Assembly (NCBI GenBank): GCA_021740645.1
Contig: JAIOZL010000015.1
Location: 1-64,000 of the forward strand
Length of the DNA stretch: 64,000 nucleotides
Direction of reading: 5' to 3'
From: Bacteroidales bacterium
Lineage (GTDB): Bacteria > Bacteroidota > Bacteroidia > Bacteroidales > JAADJA01
Positions within the stretch are counted from its first letter, which is position 1, and each line of letters opens with the position of its first letter. The position numbers and the translations under genes were made by a program. Positions 56,047 through 64,000 of the stretch are shown piece after piece. A model generated the notes under the pieces. That model saw nothing but the letters and a program-made list of their open reading frames with translations, had not been told where the DNA came from and made no database searches.

Positions 56047-57218
56047 TGCAATATATTTATAGCTTTTTCAAGCCTAAGCATGGCTTCTTCAACATAGGCC
56101 CTGGGACAGGCCAGGTTCATCCTTTGAAAGCCTTCCCCACCCGGTCCAAAGACCGGACCGTCATTCAAACCAAGTTTTGCTTTTTCGATAATAAACCTTT
56201 TTAGTTCATTATTATCCATTCCCAATTCCCTAAAATCGAGCCAGACCATGTAGGTCGCTTCCGGCCGCATCATCTTTATTTTAGGAATTTTCTCTTTGAT
56301 GTAAGTCTCCGTATAGTCAATGTTTCTCTTCACATACTCAAGCATTTGATTAAGCCAGTCTTCTCCTTGTGTGTAGGCTGCTTCCGAAGCCACCATACCA
56401 AACAAATTTCCCATTCCCACATGCACACGGTCCAGAAAAACCTGGAAGTCATTTCTAAGTTGTGGATTTGAAATAATAACCGACGAGGATGCCATCCCGG
56501 CCAGGTTAAAGGTTTTGCTTGGTGCCATCATGGAAATGGTAACATCGGCAATCTCTTCCGAGATATTTGCTGCTACCGTATGCTTAAATGGAGGAATCAC
56601 CAGGTCGCTGTGGATTTCATCTGAAATGAGAATGATGTTGTGTTCGATACATATTTCTCCAAGCTTCATTAATTCATCTTTAGTCCATGCGCTGCCCCCA
56701 GGATTATGCGGGTTGGAAATAATGATCAATTTCGTCCGGTTATCGATCTTCTTTTTCAAATCTTCAAAATCCATATGATAACGTCCATTCTCTATGTGAA
56801 GCTGATTGTATACCAATTGCCTGCCATTGTCTTTCACCGCTGAGAAAAAGGGAAAATACACCGGTGGCTGAACAATGACCTTATCGCCCGGTTTGGTATA
56901 AGCCAAAACAGCCATATTCACTGCCGGAACAATGCCCGGACTAAATATGATCCAGTCTTTTTCGATTTTCCATTTGTGTTTTTTACCAATCCAATTGATC
57001 ATGGATGAATAATAACTTTCTGGCCTGACTGTATAACCATAGATTTCATGGGCTGCCCTTTTCTTAACAGCTTCCACAATAAAATCAGGGGTTTTAAAAT
57101 CCATATCGGCCACCCACATGGGCAACAATTCATCTGATCCAAAATATGCTTTGGTAATATCCCATTTTACACAAGATGTTCCTTTACGATCAATAATCTC
57201 GTCGAAATTGTAATGCAT
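56043..57218 (-). CDS. PatB/MalY-family PLP aminotransferase (cystathionine beta-lyase type)
   Basis: 391 residues, fold-type I. MHYNFDEIIDRKGTSCVKWD and LLPMWVADMDFKTPDFIVEAV are the PatB/MalY opening; YGYTVRPESYYSSMINW, SPGIVPAVNMAVLAYTKPGD, ISNPHNPGGSAWT, LISDEIHSDLVIPP, PLP-Lys in APSKTFNLAGMASSS and RMNLACPRAYVEEAMLRLE complete it. It cleaves C-S bonds of cystathionine or related thiols, with possible regulatory roles. TAAATTTG (57251-57258, minus strand) is a candidate -7 box 32 nt upstream. Confidence 0.9.
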   Translation of the reverse strand: MHYNFDEIIDRKGTSCVKWDITKAYFGSDELLPMWVADMDFKTPDFIVEAVKKRAAHEIYGYTVRPESYYSSMINWIGKKHKWKIEKDWIIFSPGIVPAVNMAVLAYTKPGDKVIVQPPVYFPFFSAVKDNGRQLVYNQLHIENGRYHMDFEDLKKKIDNRTKLIIISNPHNPGGSAWTKDELMKLGEICIEHNIILISDEIHSDLVIPPFKHTVAANISEEIADVTISMMAPSKTFNLAGMASSSVIISNPQLRNDFQVFLDRVHVGMGNLFGMVASEAAYTQGEDWLNQMLEYVKRNIDYTETYIKEKIPKIKMMRPEATYMVWLDFRELGMDNNELKRFIIEKAKLGLNDGPVFGPGGEGFQRMNLACPRAYVEEAMLRLEKAINILQ

Positions 57219-57448
57219 AAATTAAATTATAAGATTAATATAAAATCGTGCAAATTTAATGATTACCATTTGTTATGGATTTTTACTTAGAAATTAAACT
57301 AAGCATTCATCAAGAATAATGCGTGCGATCAGATAAAAAAGCCCTGCGTTCAAATTTAGAACCTATGTATTGAGATATTTACATTCTCGTTTCTTCTTCC
57401 ACTATTAAAATTTGTAAAATCAATTTTGGTTTATAAAATTTTCGATTT

Positions 57449-57670
57449 ATGTTTGAAAGTGCTATATACGTTGAAAAATATTTTAAGATCAAGGCTATTG
57501 CTATAGAAGCCGATGGAAATTATTCCACCTTCTACCCGGTTGACAGACGAAAAATCGTAATTTCCAAAACTACCAAAGACTTAGAAGAAACATTGACCGA
57601 TCAGGGTTTCCACCGGATCCATAAGTTCCATATTGTGAACATCAACAAAATGAGTTATTTGATAGTTTGA
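57449..57670 (+). CDS. minimal LytTR DNA-binding-domain protein
   Basis: 73 residues, all of which align to a LytTR domain: KIKAIAIEADGNYSTFYPVD (strands 1-2 with the E-x-x-G-N-Y signature), KIVISKTTKDLEETL and FHRIHKFHIVNINKM (helix and strand with H-R-x-H-K and V-N). The last strands of a standard domain (the region that usually ends ...R) are missing, and there is no receiver or membrane domain. It may be a free DNA-binding repressor, or a remnant of a longer LytTR gene. The downstream ATPase gene starts 114 nt later, past three 14-bp repeats. Confidence 0.65.
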   Translation: MFESAIYVEKYFKIKAIAIEADGNYSTFYPVDRRKIVISKTTKDLEETLTDQGFHRIHKFHIVNINKMSYLIV

Positions 57671-57704
57671 TCTAGAAGATATTTTTTATTCATCAACGAT
57701 TATG

Positions 57705-57746
57705 TAACATTTTGTTTATAACATTTTGTTTATAACATTTTGTTTA
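57705..57746. repeat. three perfect 14-bp tandem repeats in ATPase promoter
   Basis: TAACATTTTGTTTA repeated at 57705-57718, 57719-57732 and 57733-57746 without a mismatch. Each unit is a near-palindrome (AACA...TGTT) and contains a TTTG; the third supplies the -33 element of the downstream promoter. Confidence 0.92.
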
Positions 57747-57769
57747 TAAATATAAAATGGCTATTTTTG
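57739..57769 (+). promoter_or_regulatory. Bacteroidota-type promoter of the ATPase gene
   Basis: TTTG (57739-57742), 19 nt, TATTTTTG (57762-57769): full consensus. Transcription should begin near 57776, giving a leader of only ~10 nt before ATG 57785. Confidence 0.75.
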
Positions 57770-57784
57770 CAGAAAAGTAATCAT

Positions 57785-58909
57785 ATGAATCCATTCATTC
57801 TCAAGGATTATGCGGGCCACGAATATTTTTGTGACAGGGAAATTGAGACAAATAGAATAATTAACGCCATTGAAAACCAACGGAATCTTACCCTTTCTTC
57901 TATACGAAAAATGGGTAAAACGGGACTTATACATCATGTTTTTAATCGGTTGGATAATGATGAAGTATTTGATACGATTTATTTTGACATTTATTACACA
58001 GAATCGTTATTAGGTTTTATCAATAAGTTTGGATCAAGCCTACTCACAGAGAAAGAATCATTTCCTGAAAGGATACGGAAAATGATAAAGAATTTCATTC
58101 AAAGCATAAGGCCTACAATGTCTTTCGATGGTTTGACAGGATCCCCAACCTTTTCGTTCAATGTTGAGAATGAAAGCGCAGGTGTTCGGACCATGGAAGA
58201 AATTTTTGGATTTCTGCAACAGCGAAGTCTTGAGAAACCAATAGTCATTGCCATTGATGAATTCCAGCAAATTGCCAATTATCCTGAAAATAATATTGAA
58301 GCCCTGCTTCGGACAAATATTCAGAAACTACAAAATGTGAATTTTATCTTTTCAGGGAGTGATAAACAACTTCTAACAAGCATGTTTACCGATGCCAAAA
58401 GACCCTTTTACCAAAGCACGGAATTTATGCATTTAGAAGAAATTCCGGAAAATGACTATTCGGTCTTCATCAAAGATAAATTCAATGTTAACTCTATTGT
58501 TTTTGAGGATGAAGCTATTTCAGAAGCATTAAATCTTACCAGAAACCATACTTACTATGTCCAGTTTTTGTGCAATAAATTATATGGCTCTGGAATTAAA
58601 ATAATTAATACCGATACGGTAAAACAAATATATTCTGATATACTTCAGGAAAATGAAGTTTACTATTCGGAATACCGTGATCTGCTGACAAAACCTCAAT
58701 GGAAACTTTTGATAGCCCTGGCAAAGGAAGATGGTATAAGTAAAGTTACTACTTCAAAGTTTCTCAAAAATCATGATTTAAGCAATAGTGCAACTGTACT
58801 TAGGGGGATTCAGTCCCTTATGGACAAAAAGATGATTTACAAAAAGGATTCTAAGTATTTTGTCTATGATGTTTTTTTCGCAAAATGGCTTCAGCGACTC
58901 AAGCCTTAA
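57785..58909 (+). CDS. P-loop ATPase (archaeal-ATPase/AAA_14-like family)
   Basis: 374 residues from ATG 57785 (MNPFILKDYAGHEYFCDRE); a longer TTG start at 57740 would run through the promoter. The Walker A is SSIRKMGKTGLIHHVF (about 39-53; the R-x-GKT form of archaeal-type ATPases), Walker B is PIVIAIDEFQQI (about 166-177), with FIFSGSDKQLL as the sensor strand. The C-terminal ~90 residues (WKLLIALAKEDGISKVTTSKFLKNHDLSNSATVLRGIQSLMDKKMIY) form a winged helix. Relatives are of unknown biological role, sometimes suspected in defence or mobile DNA. No partner nuclease is fused or adjacent. Confidence 0.82.
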   Translation: MNPFILKDYAGHEYFCDREIETNRIINAIENQRNLTLSSIRKMGKTGLIHHVFNRLDNDEVFDTIYFDIYYTESLLGFINKFGSSLLTEKESFPERIRKMIKNFIQSIRPTMSFDGLTGSPTFSFNVENESAGVRTMEEIFGFLQQRSLEKPIVIAIDEFQQIANYPENNIEALLRTNIQKLQNVNFIFSGSDKQLLTSMFTDAKRPFYQSTEFMHLEEIPENDYSVFIKDKFNVNSIVFEDEAISEALNLTRNHTYYVQFLCNKLYGSGIKIINTDTVKQIYSDILQENEVYYSEYRDLLTKPQWKLLIALAKEDGISKVTTSKFLKNHDLSNSATVLRGIQSLMDKKMIYKKDSKYFVYDVFFAKWLQRLKP

Positions 58910-59025
58910 ATAACTGGAGTTCTGTCGCAAAACAAGGCGGCGAAATCAACTGACTTAATGTTTAATCAGCATTTTTTATGTTAAAGAAATAGTATTAGTA
59001 ACGAAAACTTTAGCGAAGGCTTAGT

Positions 59026-59784
59026 TTACTTCATCCCCCGATCCTTCTTGATCTGCTCATATGCCGCCTGTACTTCCTGGAATTTTTCCTTGGCCGCTTT
59101 CTGGAATTCCTCACCCAGGTGGCTCACTTTATCAGGATGATATTTAGTAGCCATTTTTCGATAGGCCTTTTTAATTTCTTCTTCATTAGCATCGGGTGTG
59201 GTTCCGAGTACTTTATAAGAGGAGTAAACATCCTTATAAAACATCGCTTTAATAGAATCGAAATCTGAAGTCCGGATTCCAAGAAAATTACTGATACGCC
59301 TGATCTCCTCTACTTCTTTGGAGTGGACATGGCCATCAGCTTTTGAAATTCCAAAAAGAAAGTGAAGAAGTTGTAGCCGGCTTGAATGATCCATGTATTG
59401 CCTTATCTGCTGGGCTACCATTTGAACATTTATCTCCTGTTTTAATACCTCACGCAGAACAAGCATGTTTTCAGTAGCCAGTTTTTCTCCAAACTGTTGA
59501 TGAAAAAATGATTTCACAAAATCTAATTCCGATTTCAGTACTTTTCCATCGGCTTTCATTACAGCTGCTGATAATACAACCATGCTGGCTGCAAAATCTC
59601 CCGGTTGGGTACGCCGACTGCCAGAAGTTGCACTCCCATAAGGATGAGCTCCACCTGTGTATTCATAGTTACCCCCTTGCATTCCATCATACATCGATCC
59701 AAAAACCAAACCCAGAATTCCTCCTATAGGGCCACCTAATGCCCATCCAAGCCCGAGGCCTACCCATTTTCCATATTTTGCCAT
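59026..59784 (-). CDS. TerB/DjlA-like protein with C-terminal J domain
   Basis: 252 residues. A Gly-rich N-terminal membrane-associating segment ([26 protein letters not shown]) precedes a TerB-type acidic helical domain (about 62-175; [46 protein letters not shown]) and a J domain (about 183-250) with the HPD motif in ATKYHPDKV. The layout matches DjlA, a membrane-linked DnaK co-chaperone. TAATTTTG (59806-59813, minus strand) is a likely -7 box 22 nt before the start. Confidence 0.88.
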   Translation of the reverse strand: MAKYGKWVGLGLGWALGGPIGGILGLVFGSMYDGMQGGNYEYTGGAHPYGSATSGSRRTQPGDFAASMVVLSAAVMKADGKVLKSELDFVKSFFHQQFGEKLATENMLVLREVLKQEINVQMVAQQIRQYMDHSSRLQLLHFLFGISKADGHVHSKEVEEIRRISNFLGIRTSDFDSIKAMFYKDVYSSYKVLGTTPDANEEEIKKAYRKMATKYHPDKVSHLGEEFQKAAKEKFQEVQAAYEQIKKDRGMK

Positions 59785-59819
59785 AACAGTCTATTTAAAT
59801 GAAAACAAAATTAATAAAT

Positions 59820-59852
59820 AAACCCACAAGCTAGAACAAGGCTTGCGGGTTT
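59820..59852 (-). terminator. intrinsic terminator after saccharopine dehydrogenase gene
   Basis: AACCCACAAGC (59821-59831) pairs with GCTTGCGGGTT (59841-59851); read on the minus strand the single mismatch becomes a G-U pair. TTTATTTATT follows. It lies 31 nt after the stop at 59883. Confidence 0.82.
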
Positions 59853-59882
59853 AACATATTTTAAATTACAATTTGAGCCGGG

Positions 59883-61235
59883 TTATTTCCCATTAGGCTC
59901 ATCAATCTCTTTTTTCTCTTCTTTAAAAACAATTTTATAATTTGCAAGCTCTTCCAAAATGGGCTTGTAAATATCTTCAGAAGTTGGTATTTTTATTCCA
60001 GTCCCCGTAATCTTTCCTTCAAGAATAAGCTTACATCCTATGGCTACAGGTAGCCCAACAGTGATGGCCATTGCCGTATCTGTATTATCCTTACCTTCTA
60101 CAACCATTGACGAAGTAATTTGATAATACTTATCATTGAGTTTATACTCGAATCCATGTTGCATCACAATCATGTCTTTATCCTCTGGTTCTAAAGCCCA
60201 CTTTTCTTCTAATTTCTTTTGAAGGATTTGTGCGGGTGTGGCTTTTTTTAAACCGATTTTTTCATTGCTGAACAAACCAAGCCAACGAATCTTGTACATG
60301 CTAAAGGAATCACTATCTATCCCCACATATTCAGCAAACTTATCTTCTACAGTACGAACTTTATCATATCGCAGGAAACTATTGGTAAACTCCCGGTAAG
60401 TAAGATTTTCAGAGTTTTCAATCACAAAGGAATCATCGGTTACACCCAGTTGAACTAATGTATTCCAGGTTTTACTGAAACCAGGCCGGCGAATGGTGCC
60501 CCTAAACATTGAAGGAATATTATCAATGCCGTAGGCAGTGCGATAGCTGAGTGAATCCCTGTTGGGATAAACTTCGAACTCGCCATAGCCATCTATGTCA
60601 ATAGTTAGCAAACGGGTAAAAAGCTTATGATAGGGAATATATTTATACATACCCCTTTTTATCAATTGAGCTCCCCCCTGCCCTGCCAGTACCACATTTC
60701 GGGGGTTCCAGGTGAATTTATAATTCCATGGGTTATTATCAAATTTAGGAGCTACCAGGCCTCCGGTAGATGATTTAAAAGAAACCAGTTCCCCACCTTC
60801 TGCTTTAATGGAATCAATAATTTGCATCGCCGACATATGGTCGATGCCAGGATCCAGCCCCACCTCATTCAGAAAAAGAACACCTAATTCCCGGGCCTCT
60901 GTATCAAGTTTTTTAATCTCTTTTGAAACATAGGAAGCAGTAACCATGTTCTTTTTGAACTTTAAACAAGTGCCTGCCACCAGGTAGTGCATCCTGGCCG
61001 GGAGCATTGAAATTACAATATCAGCATGGCCAATTTCCGAATTTCTCTGCTCTTCATCATTCACATCAAATTGAATGGCTTTCCCATTGGTGTGGCCATT
61101 AATCCTTTGCTCAGCAATTTCTTTTGAAATATCCCCTACAGTTACCTGCCACCCATTAACATCAGAGTTCTTTAACAAATAACTGATCAAGGTGGGCGTT
61201 GATAATCCTGCCCCTAATACTAAGATTTTTTTCAT
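59883..61235 (-). CDS. saccharopine dehydrogenase (glutamate-forming type)
   Basis: 450 residues. Rossmann start KKILVLGAGLSTPTLISYLL, ISMLPARMHYLVAGTCL, NMVTASYVSKEIKKL, GLDPGIDHMSAMQIID, STGGLVAPKFDNNPWNYKFTWNP, VYPNRDSLSYRTAYGI, RGTIRRPGFSKTWN and EDKDMIVMQH. These follow the SDH half of the animal/plant bifunctional aminoadipate-semialdehyde synthase segment by segment. It oxidises saccharopine to glutamate and aminoadipate semialdehyde in lysine breakdown. The upstream gene (20 nt away) encodes the matching reductase, which settles the direction of the assignment. A terminator follows. Confidence 0.9.
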   Translation of the reverse strand: MKKILVLGAGLSTPTLISYLLKNSDVNGWQVTVGDISKEIAEQRINGHTNGKAIQFDVNDEEQRNSEIGHADIVISMLPARMHYLVAGTCLKFKKNMVTASYVSKEIKKLDTEARELGVLFLNEVGLDPGIDHMSAMQIIDSIKAEGGELVSFKSSTGGLVAPKFDNNPWNYKFTWNPRNVVLAGQGGAQLIKRGMYKYIPYHKLFTRLLTIDIDGYGEFEVYPNRDSLSYRTAYGIDNIPSMFRGTIRRPGFSKTWNTLVQLGVTDDSFVIENSENLTYREFTNSFLRYDKVRTVEDKFAEYVGIDSDSFSMYKIRWLGLFSNEKIGLKKATPAQILQKKLEEKWALEPEDKDMIVMQHGFEYKLNDKYYQITSSMVVEGKDNTDTAMAITVGLPVAIGCKLILEGKITGTGIKIPTSEDIYKPILEELANYKIVFKEEKKEIDEPNGK

Positions 61236-61255
61236 GTTACCTCTTGATTTACGAA

Positions 61256-62563
61256 TTATAAATATTTTGAAATGTATTGATAATCGGGTGTTAATTCCCC
61301 TTTATGAAGGATCACTGCTTTTTTGATCGGATTAGGCAGATCAAGTGCCTCAAAGTTTGCCGAGTAATCAGCCGTTGCAATTGCTTTGATATATCTAAAC
61401 AATGCATTACTGAATGCCATGGAAGATTCTCTTGGCAATTCGCTTGGAAGAATATCTACTCCCATTATTAGCAGGCCTGTTCCTTCAAAACCCATAACAG
61501 GTTCCCGTGTAAATGGGTTATAAACAAAAACAGGGTCCTCAATAAAAGTTCCTTTATGCAAACATTCAATGGAGCCACCCGGATCACAGGTTACATCTCC
61601 AATGACCTTAAGCTTTGGATTGGTTTGTTTATAAAGGTTTTCAAGATAATCTTTGGTAACTATTCTTGGATAACGATCATCCCAGTACATGCAGTTCATT
61701 AAGATACTCAGGTGGGGTATATATTGCTCAAAATCGCTAACATAATTTTCAGGGTGGCCATAATAATCTGCCAGATCAAATTCCTCATTGCTTCTTTTAT
61801 GTTTTGACAGGTCGCTCTCCTTAAAAACAACTTTGTAAAGCACATTACAAGGTAAATCTTTCTTTTTTGAAAGGGCAAGTAATTCTTTAGGGCTCACCTC
61901 CTTTATAGGTAGTAATGCGGCAATTTCCTGCGCTCCGTTAGATACGTTCCCATACCCGGTAAACCCAATGGTCAAGGGGCTAATTTCAGAAGGCAGGCCC
62001 TGTTCAATAATTTTCTGTCCCACTTCAGAAATAACTTCAATAGCCTCATCAAGTGAGTTATAGGTATGTGATTGTTTAATGCTGGTAAAAGGGGTTTCAA
62101 TCCCCTGCAATTTAAGGCGCTGGCCCAGTGACCATAAAGAATTGATCATACCTGCCAGCCCGGCAAATCGACCAAAAAATATCAATCTTCTGCCCATTTC
62201 ATCCACAACCTTTTCATATTCGATGAGGGTAACTTTCTTTTCCATCATCTTTTTCAACATGGGCATATTGTACGACTGACCCTTAATCACATGTGAGAAA
62301 AACATATAAGTTTTATCCTGTTCAAAAAAATCAATCGGCATCTCTTTTACTCCTAAAATCACTTTTGCAGGACTCAGATCGTGTACAACTTTAGCCCCGG
62401 CTTTTACAAACTCTTCATTCTTAAAAATTCGTTTTGGTGAATCTTCTACCAGTATTTCAAGGCCCTGCTCTTCTATCAGTTTTTTTGCATGTTGAGGGAT
62501 TATAGCCACTCTTCTTTCCATCAAATATTTGTCTTCGTGCCTGATGCCAATTGTTGTATTCAT
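61256..62563 (-). CDS. lysine-ketoglutarate reductase (saccharopine-forming, LKR-type)
   Basis: 435 residues of the AlaDH/PNT-like fold. GIRHEDKYLMERRVAIIPQHAKKL, EFVKAGAKV, VILGVKEMP, TYMFFSHVIKGQSYNMPMLK, LIEYEKVVDEMGRRLIFFGRFAGLAGMIN, TIGFTGYGNVSNGAQEI, GDVTCDPGGSIECLHK and EGTGLLIMGVDILPSELP follow the LKR half of eukaryotic aminoadipate-semialdehyde synthase. It joins lysine and 2-oxoglutarate to saccharopine. A full-consensus promoter (62634-62664) lies ~70 nt upstream. With the SDH gene behind it, the pair converts lysine to glutamate plus aminoadipate semialdehyde. Confidence 0.9.
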   Translation of the reverse strand: MNTTIGIRHEDKYLMERRVAIIPQHAKKLIEEQGLEILVEDSPKRIFKNEEFVKAGAKVVHDLSPAKVILGVKEMPIDFFEQDKTYMFFSHVIKGQSYNMPMLKKMMEKKVTLIEYEKVVDEMGRRLIFFGRFAGLAGMINSLWSLGQRLKLQGIETPFTSIKQSHTYNSLDEAIEVISEVGQKIIEQGLPSEISPLTIGFTGYGNVSNGAQEIAALLPIKEVSPKELLALSKKKDLPCNVLYKVVFKESDLSKHKRSNEEFDLADYYGHPENYVSDFEQYIPHLSILMNCMYWDDRYPRIVTKDYLENLYKQTNPKLKVIGDVTCDPGGSIECLHKGTFIEDPVFVYNPFTREPVMGFEGTGLLIMGVDILPSELPRESSMAFSNALFRYIKAIATADYSANFEALDLPNPIKKAVILHKGELTPDYQYISKYL

Positions 62564-62633
62564 AATGTTAATTTAAAAATCCGAATAAAAAGATCAAAAA
62601 CTACCTTTAAAGTTTATGCCTGATTTAGGACAG

Positions 62634-62664
62634 CAAACTTAGGATATTTAACTATCCTCACAAA
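62634..62664 (-). promoter_or_regulatory. Bacteroidota-type promoter of the LKR-SDH operon
   Basis: Minus strand: TTTG (62664-62661), 19 nt, TAAGTTTG (62641-62634). Predicted leader ~64 nt. Confidence 0.72.
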
Positions 62665-62757
62665 GAAAAAGAACATATTTATTCCAGCTGTTTTCTTCAA
62701 ACTTTAGAGCAATTTCTGGCCATACAAATTATACTAATTATAAATTGATTTTCCTGT

Positions 62758-62787
62758 TTTGAAACTACCTATTGATTATTATATTTG
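62758..62787 (+). promoter_or_regulatory. Bacteroidota-type promoter of the DUF4476 gene
   Basis: TTTG (62758-62761) and TATATTTG (62780-62787), 18 nt apart, 62 nt before the ATG at 62850. Confidence 0.62.
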
Positions 62788-62849
62788 CACCCTAGCAATA
62801 CATAAAATTGGAAGTTATCATTCAAAAATTATAAACTAATCGAGTACCT

Positions 62850-63890
62850 ATGAAAACATTAAAATTCAGAATGCTGCCGTTCATTTTCATGAATTTATTT
62901 TTTATTACAGGATTAATTGCCCAAAAACCTTTAGCGACTTTTTTTTCAGAGGATGGCGATAACTTTACGGTTATTATGGATGGTAAAAAGATTAATTCTA
63001 CACCCATGAGCCGTGTGGAATATGTGGAGATGGATCATGATTGGGCAAAAGTTAAAATAATCTTTGAAGATAAGGACCTACCTCCGGTTGATAAAACCAT
63101 ACAAGGACTGGATGCAGACGGAAAAGCATCATCCACCACCTGGGTAATAAAAAAGAGCAGTAAAGGAAAATGGAAAATTGTAGCCAGTAGCTGGAAACCC
63201 ATTGAAGAAGAAAAGGATGCAGTTAGATTTACAGATAACAACGACAATGTTTATATCGAAGAATCCAAACCTGCTACTGCTGGAGAAATGCGAACATCCA
63301 GCACACAAACTATAACCACTCAAACAAGCCAGGAGGCGGATCCCTCCAGTGTTAACGTATCGGCTGGAATTAATTCATTTAATATGAAAGTGGATATAAA
63401 AGATGATGATGAAAATGCTGGAATAAATATCAATATTGCCTTGCCAAATGTCGGGGTAACCGAAACAGAAAGCAACACATCTACAACCATTACCACAACA
63501 ACCACGACCACCTCGGTTTATAGTGAAGAAGCAACAGCGGAAATTCCGGTTCTTGAAGAAAAGCCAGTAATTGAAGACGTCAATGTACAGGGAACAAATT
63601 GTAATAACCCCATGTCGGAGGAGAGGTTTTTAAATGCCAAAAATTCCATCGCCAACAAAGATTTTGAAGACAGTAAGCTTACCATTGCCAAACAGGTCAT
63701 GAAATCAAACTGTCTGAAAGTTTCTCAAATCAAGCAAATAATGATGCTTTTTGACTTTGAGGATACCAAAGTTGAATTTGCGAAAGAAGCTTACGATTAC
63801 ACTTTCGATACCAATAATTACTACGAATTGAATGATGCCTTCACATTCGAGTCAAGTATTGATGAGTTAAACGAACACATAAACAAGTAG
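62850..63890 (+). CDS. exported DUF4476-domain protein
   Basis: 346 residues with a signal peptide (LPFIFMNLFFITGLIAQ). The N-terminal ~110 residues form a beta-rich domain (PLATFFSEDGDNFTVIMDGKKIN, YVEMDHDWAKVKIIFED). A low-complexity Thr/Ser/Glu linker follows (about 150-245; includes STTITTTTTTTSVY). The C-terminal ~90 residues (NPMSEERFLNAKNSIANKDFEDSKLTIAKQ... FDFEDTKVEFAKEAYDYTFD) are DUF4476, a helical domain frequent in exported Bacteroidota proteins of unknown function. It has its own promoter. Role unknown. Confidence 0.8.
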   Translation: MKTLKFRMLPFIFMNLFFITGLIAQKPLATFFSEDGDNFTVIMDGKKINSTPMSRVEYVEMDHDWAKVKIIFEDKDLPPVDKTIQGLDADGKASSTTWVIKKSSKGKWKIVASSWKPIEEEKDAVRFTDNNDNVYIEESKPATAGEMRTSSTQTITTQTSQEADPSSVNVSAGINSFNMKVDIKDDDENAGININIALPNVGVTETESNTSTTITTTTTTTSVYSEEATAEIPVLEEKPVIEDVNVQGTNCNNPMSEERFLNAKNSIANKDFEDSKLTIAKQVMKSNCLKVSQIKQIMMLFDFEDTKVEFAKEAYDYTFDTNNYYELNDAFTFESSIDELNEHINK

Positions 63891-63948
63891 TTCAGTAGGT
63901 TTTTTTAGCAATTGGCTTAAATATTTTACAATAATTCAAAATAATTGG

Positions 63949-63956
63949 TAATTTTG
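63949..63956 (+). promoter_or_regulatory. -7 box for a gene beyond the window
   Basis: TAATTTTG matches TAnnTTTG, 44 bp before the window edge; a short palindrome ACGATCAGATCGT follows at 63970-63982. The gene it would serve lies outside. Confidence 0.4.
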
Positions 63957-64000
63957 CCACACGAAAAACACGATCAGATCGTTGTTAGTTAATATTTACT

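Noticed and set aside
57705-57746. CRISPR array
   Set aside because: The three 14-bp units are directly adjacent with no spacers, and there are no cas genes.

Overview
The window is AT-rich (high-30s % GC by eye) chromosomal DNA from a member of the Bacteroidota, probably a free-living relative of the Bacteroidales/Marinilabiliales. The support is: two proteins ending in type IX secretion (T9SS) sorting domains, promoters of the Bacteroidota form (TTTG, about 19 nt, TAnnTTTG), almost no Shine-Dalgarno sequences, a Rho with a long charged N-terminal insertion, and OmpA/TPR/PD40, AsmA and TlpA proteins typical of the phylum. No rRNA, tRNA, prophage, transposase or CRISPR array was seen.

Layout. 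1-8.2 kb: the 3' part of a T9SS cargo gene with an in-frame stop, aroC, a giant AsmA-like protein with an 11-residue-repeat coiled-coil tail, a PorE-like TPR/PD40/OmpA protein, and a TlpA-type thioredoxin. 8.4-21.8 kb: housekeeping genes (recX, prfB with its +1 frameshift, tcdA, TatD nuclease, sirtuin, mdh, mpl, cysH, ilvE, mnmA) with a T9SS phosphatase-like protein, a molbindin, a metallo-beta-lactamase-fold enzyme and a NYN/OST-HTH protein between them. 21.9-29.5 kb: a TMTC-like GT-C protein with TPRs, a prolyl oligopeptidase lipoprotein, a YD-repeat-like gene broken in an A9 tract, and gyrB. 30-32 kb: a sigma-54 response regulator followed by an Hpt gene that carries a sigma-54 promoter. 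32-35.6 kb: a three-gene biotin-dependent acyl-CoA carboxylase operon. 36-41.5 kb: rho, an O-antigen ligase-like gene and two adjacent Wzz-type proteins separated by an A10 tract. 41.7-47.9 kb: a LolC/E-type permease, an endonuclease/exonuclease/phosphatase protein, a duplicated DUF559 nuclease cassette with GC-rich palindromes (second copy internally deleted), a CNNM/CBS protein and a secreted aminopeptidase C. 48.2-51.6 kb: gatE-gatD, the archaeal-type Glu-tRNA(Gln) amidotransferase. 51.7-59.8 kb: gap, a four-helix-bundle gene flanked by inverted heptamer arrays, an M20 dipeptidase, small accessory genes, a PatB/MalY aminotransferase, a minimal LytTR protein, an ATPase with three 14-bp repeats in its promoter, and a TerB/DnaJ protein. 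59.9-64 kb: split lysine-ketoglutarate reductase and saccharopine dehydrogenase genes resembling the two halves of the eukaryotic bifunctional enzyme, and a DUF4476 protein.

The most distinctive content is the GatDE pair in a bacterium, the eukaryote-like saccharopine lysine-degradation pair, the response regulator-Hpt unit joined by a sigma-54 site, and two repeat-bounded accessory cassettes (DUF559 and four-helix-bundle) that look like non-transposase mobile units. Three open frames are interrupted at a stop or homopolymer (95-97, 26412-26420, 40522-40531). These may be real decay or slippage sites, or assembly errors, and only reads can decide.
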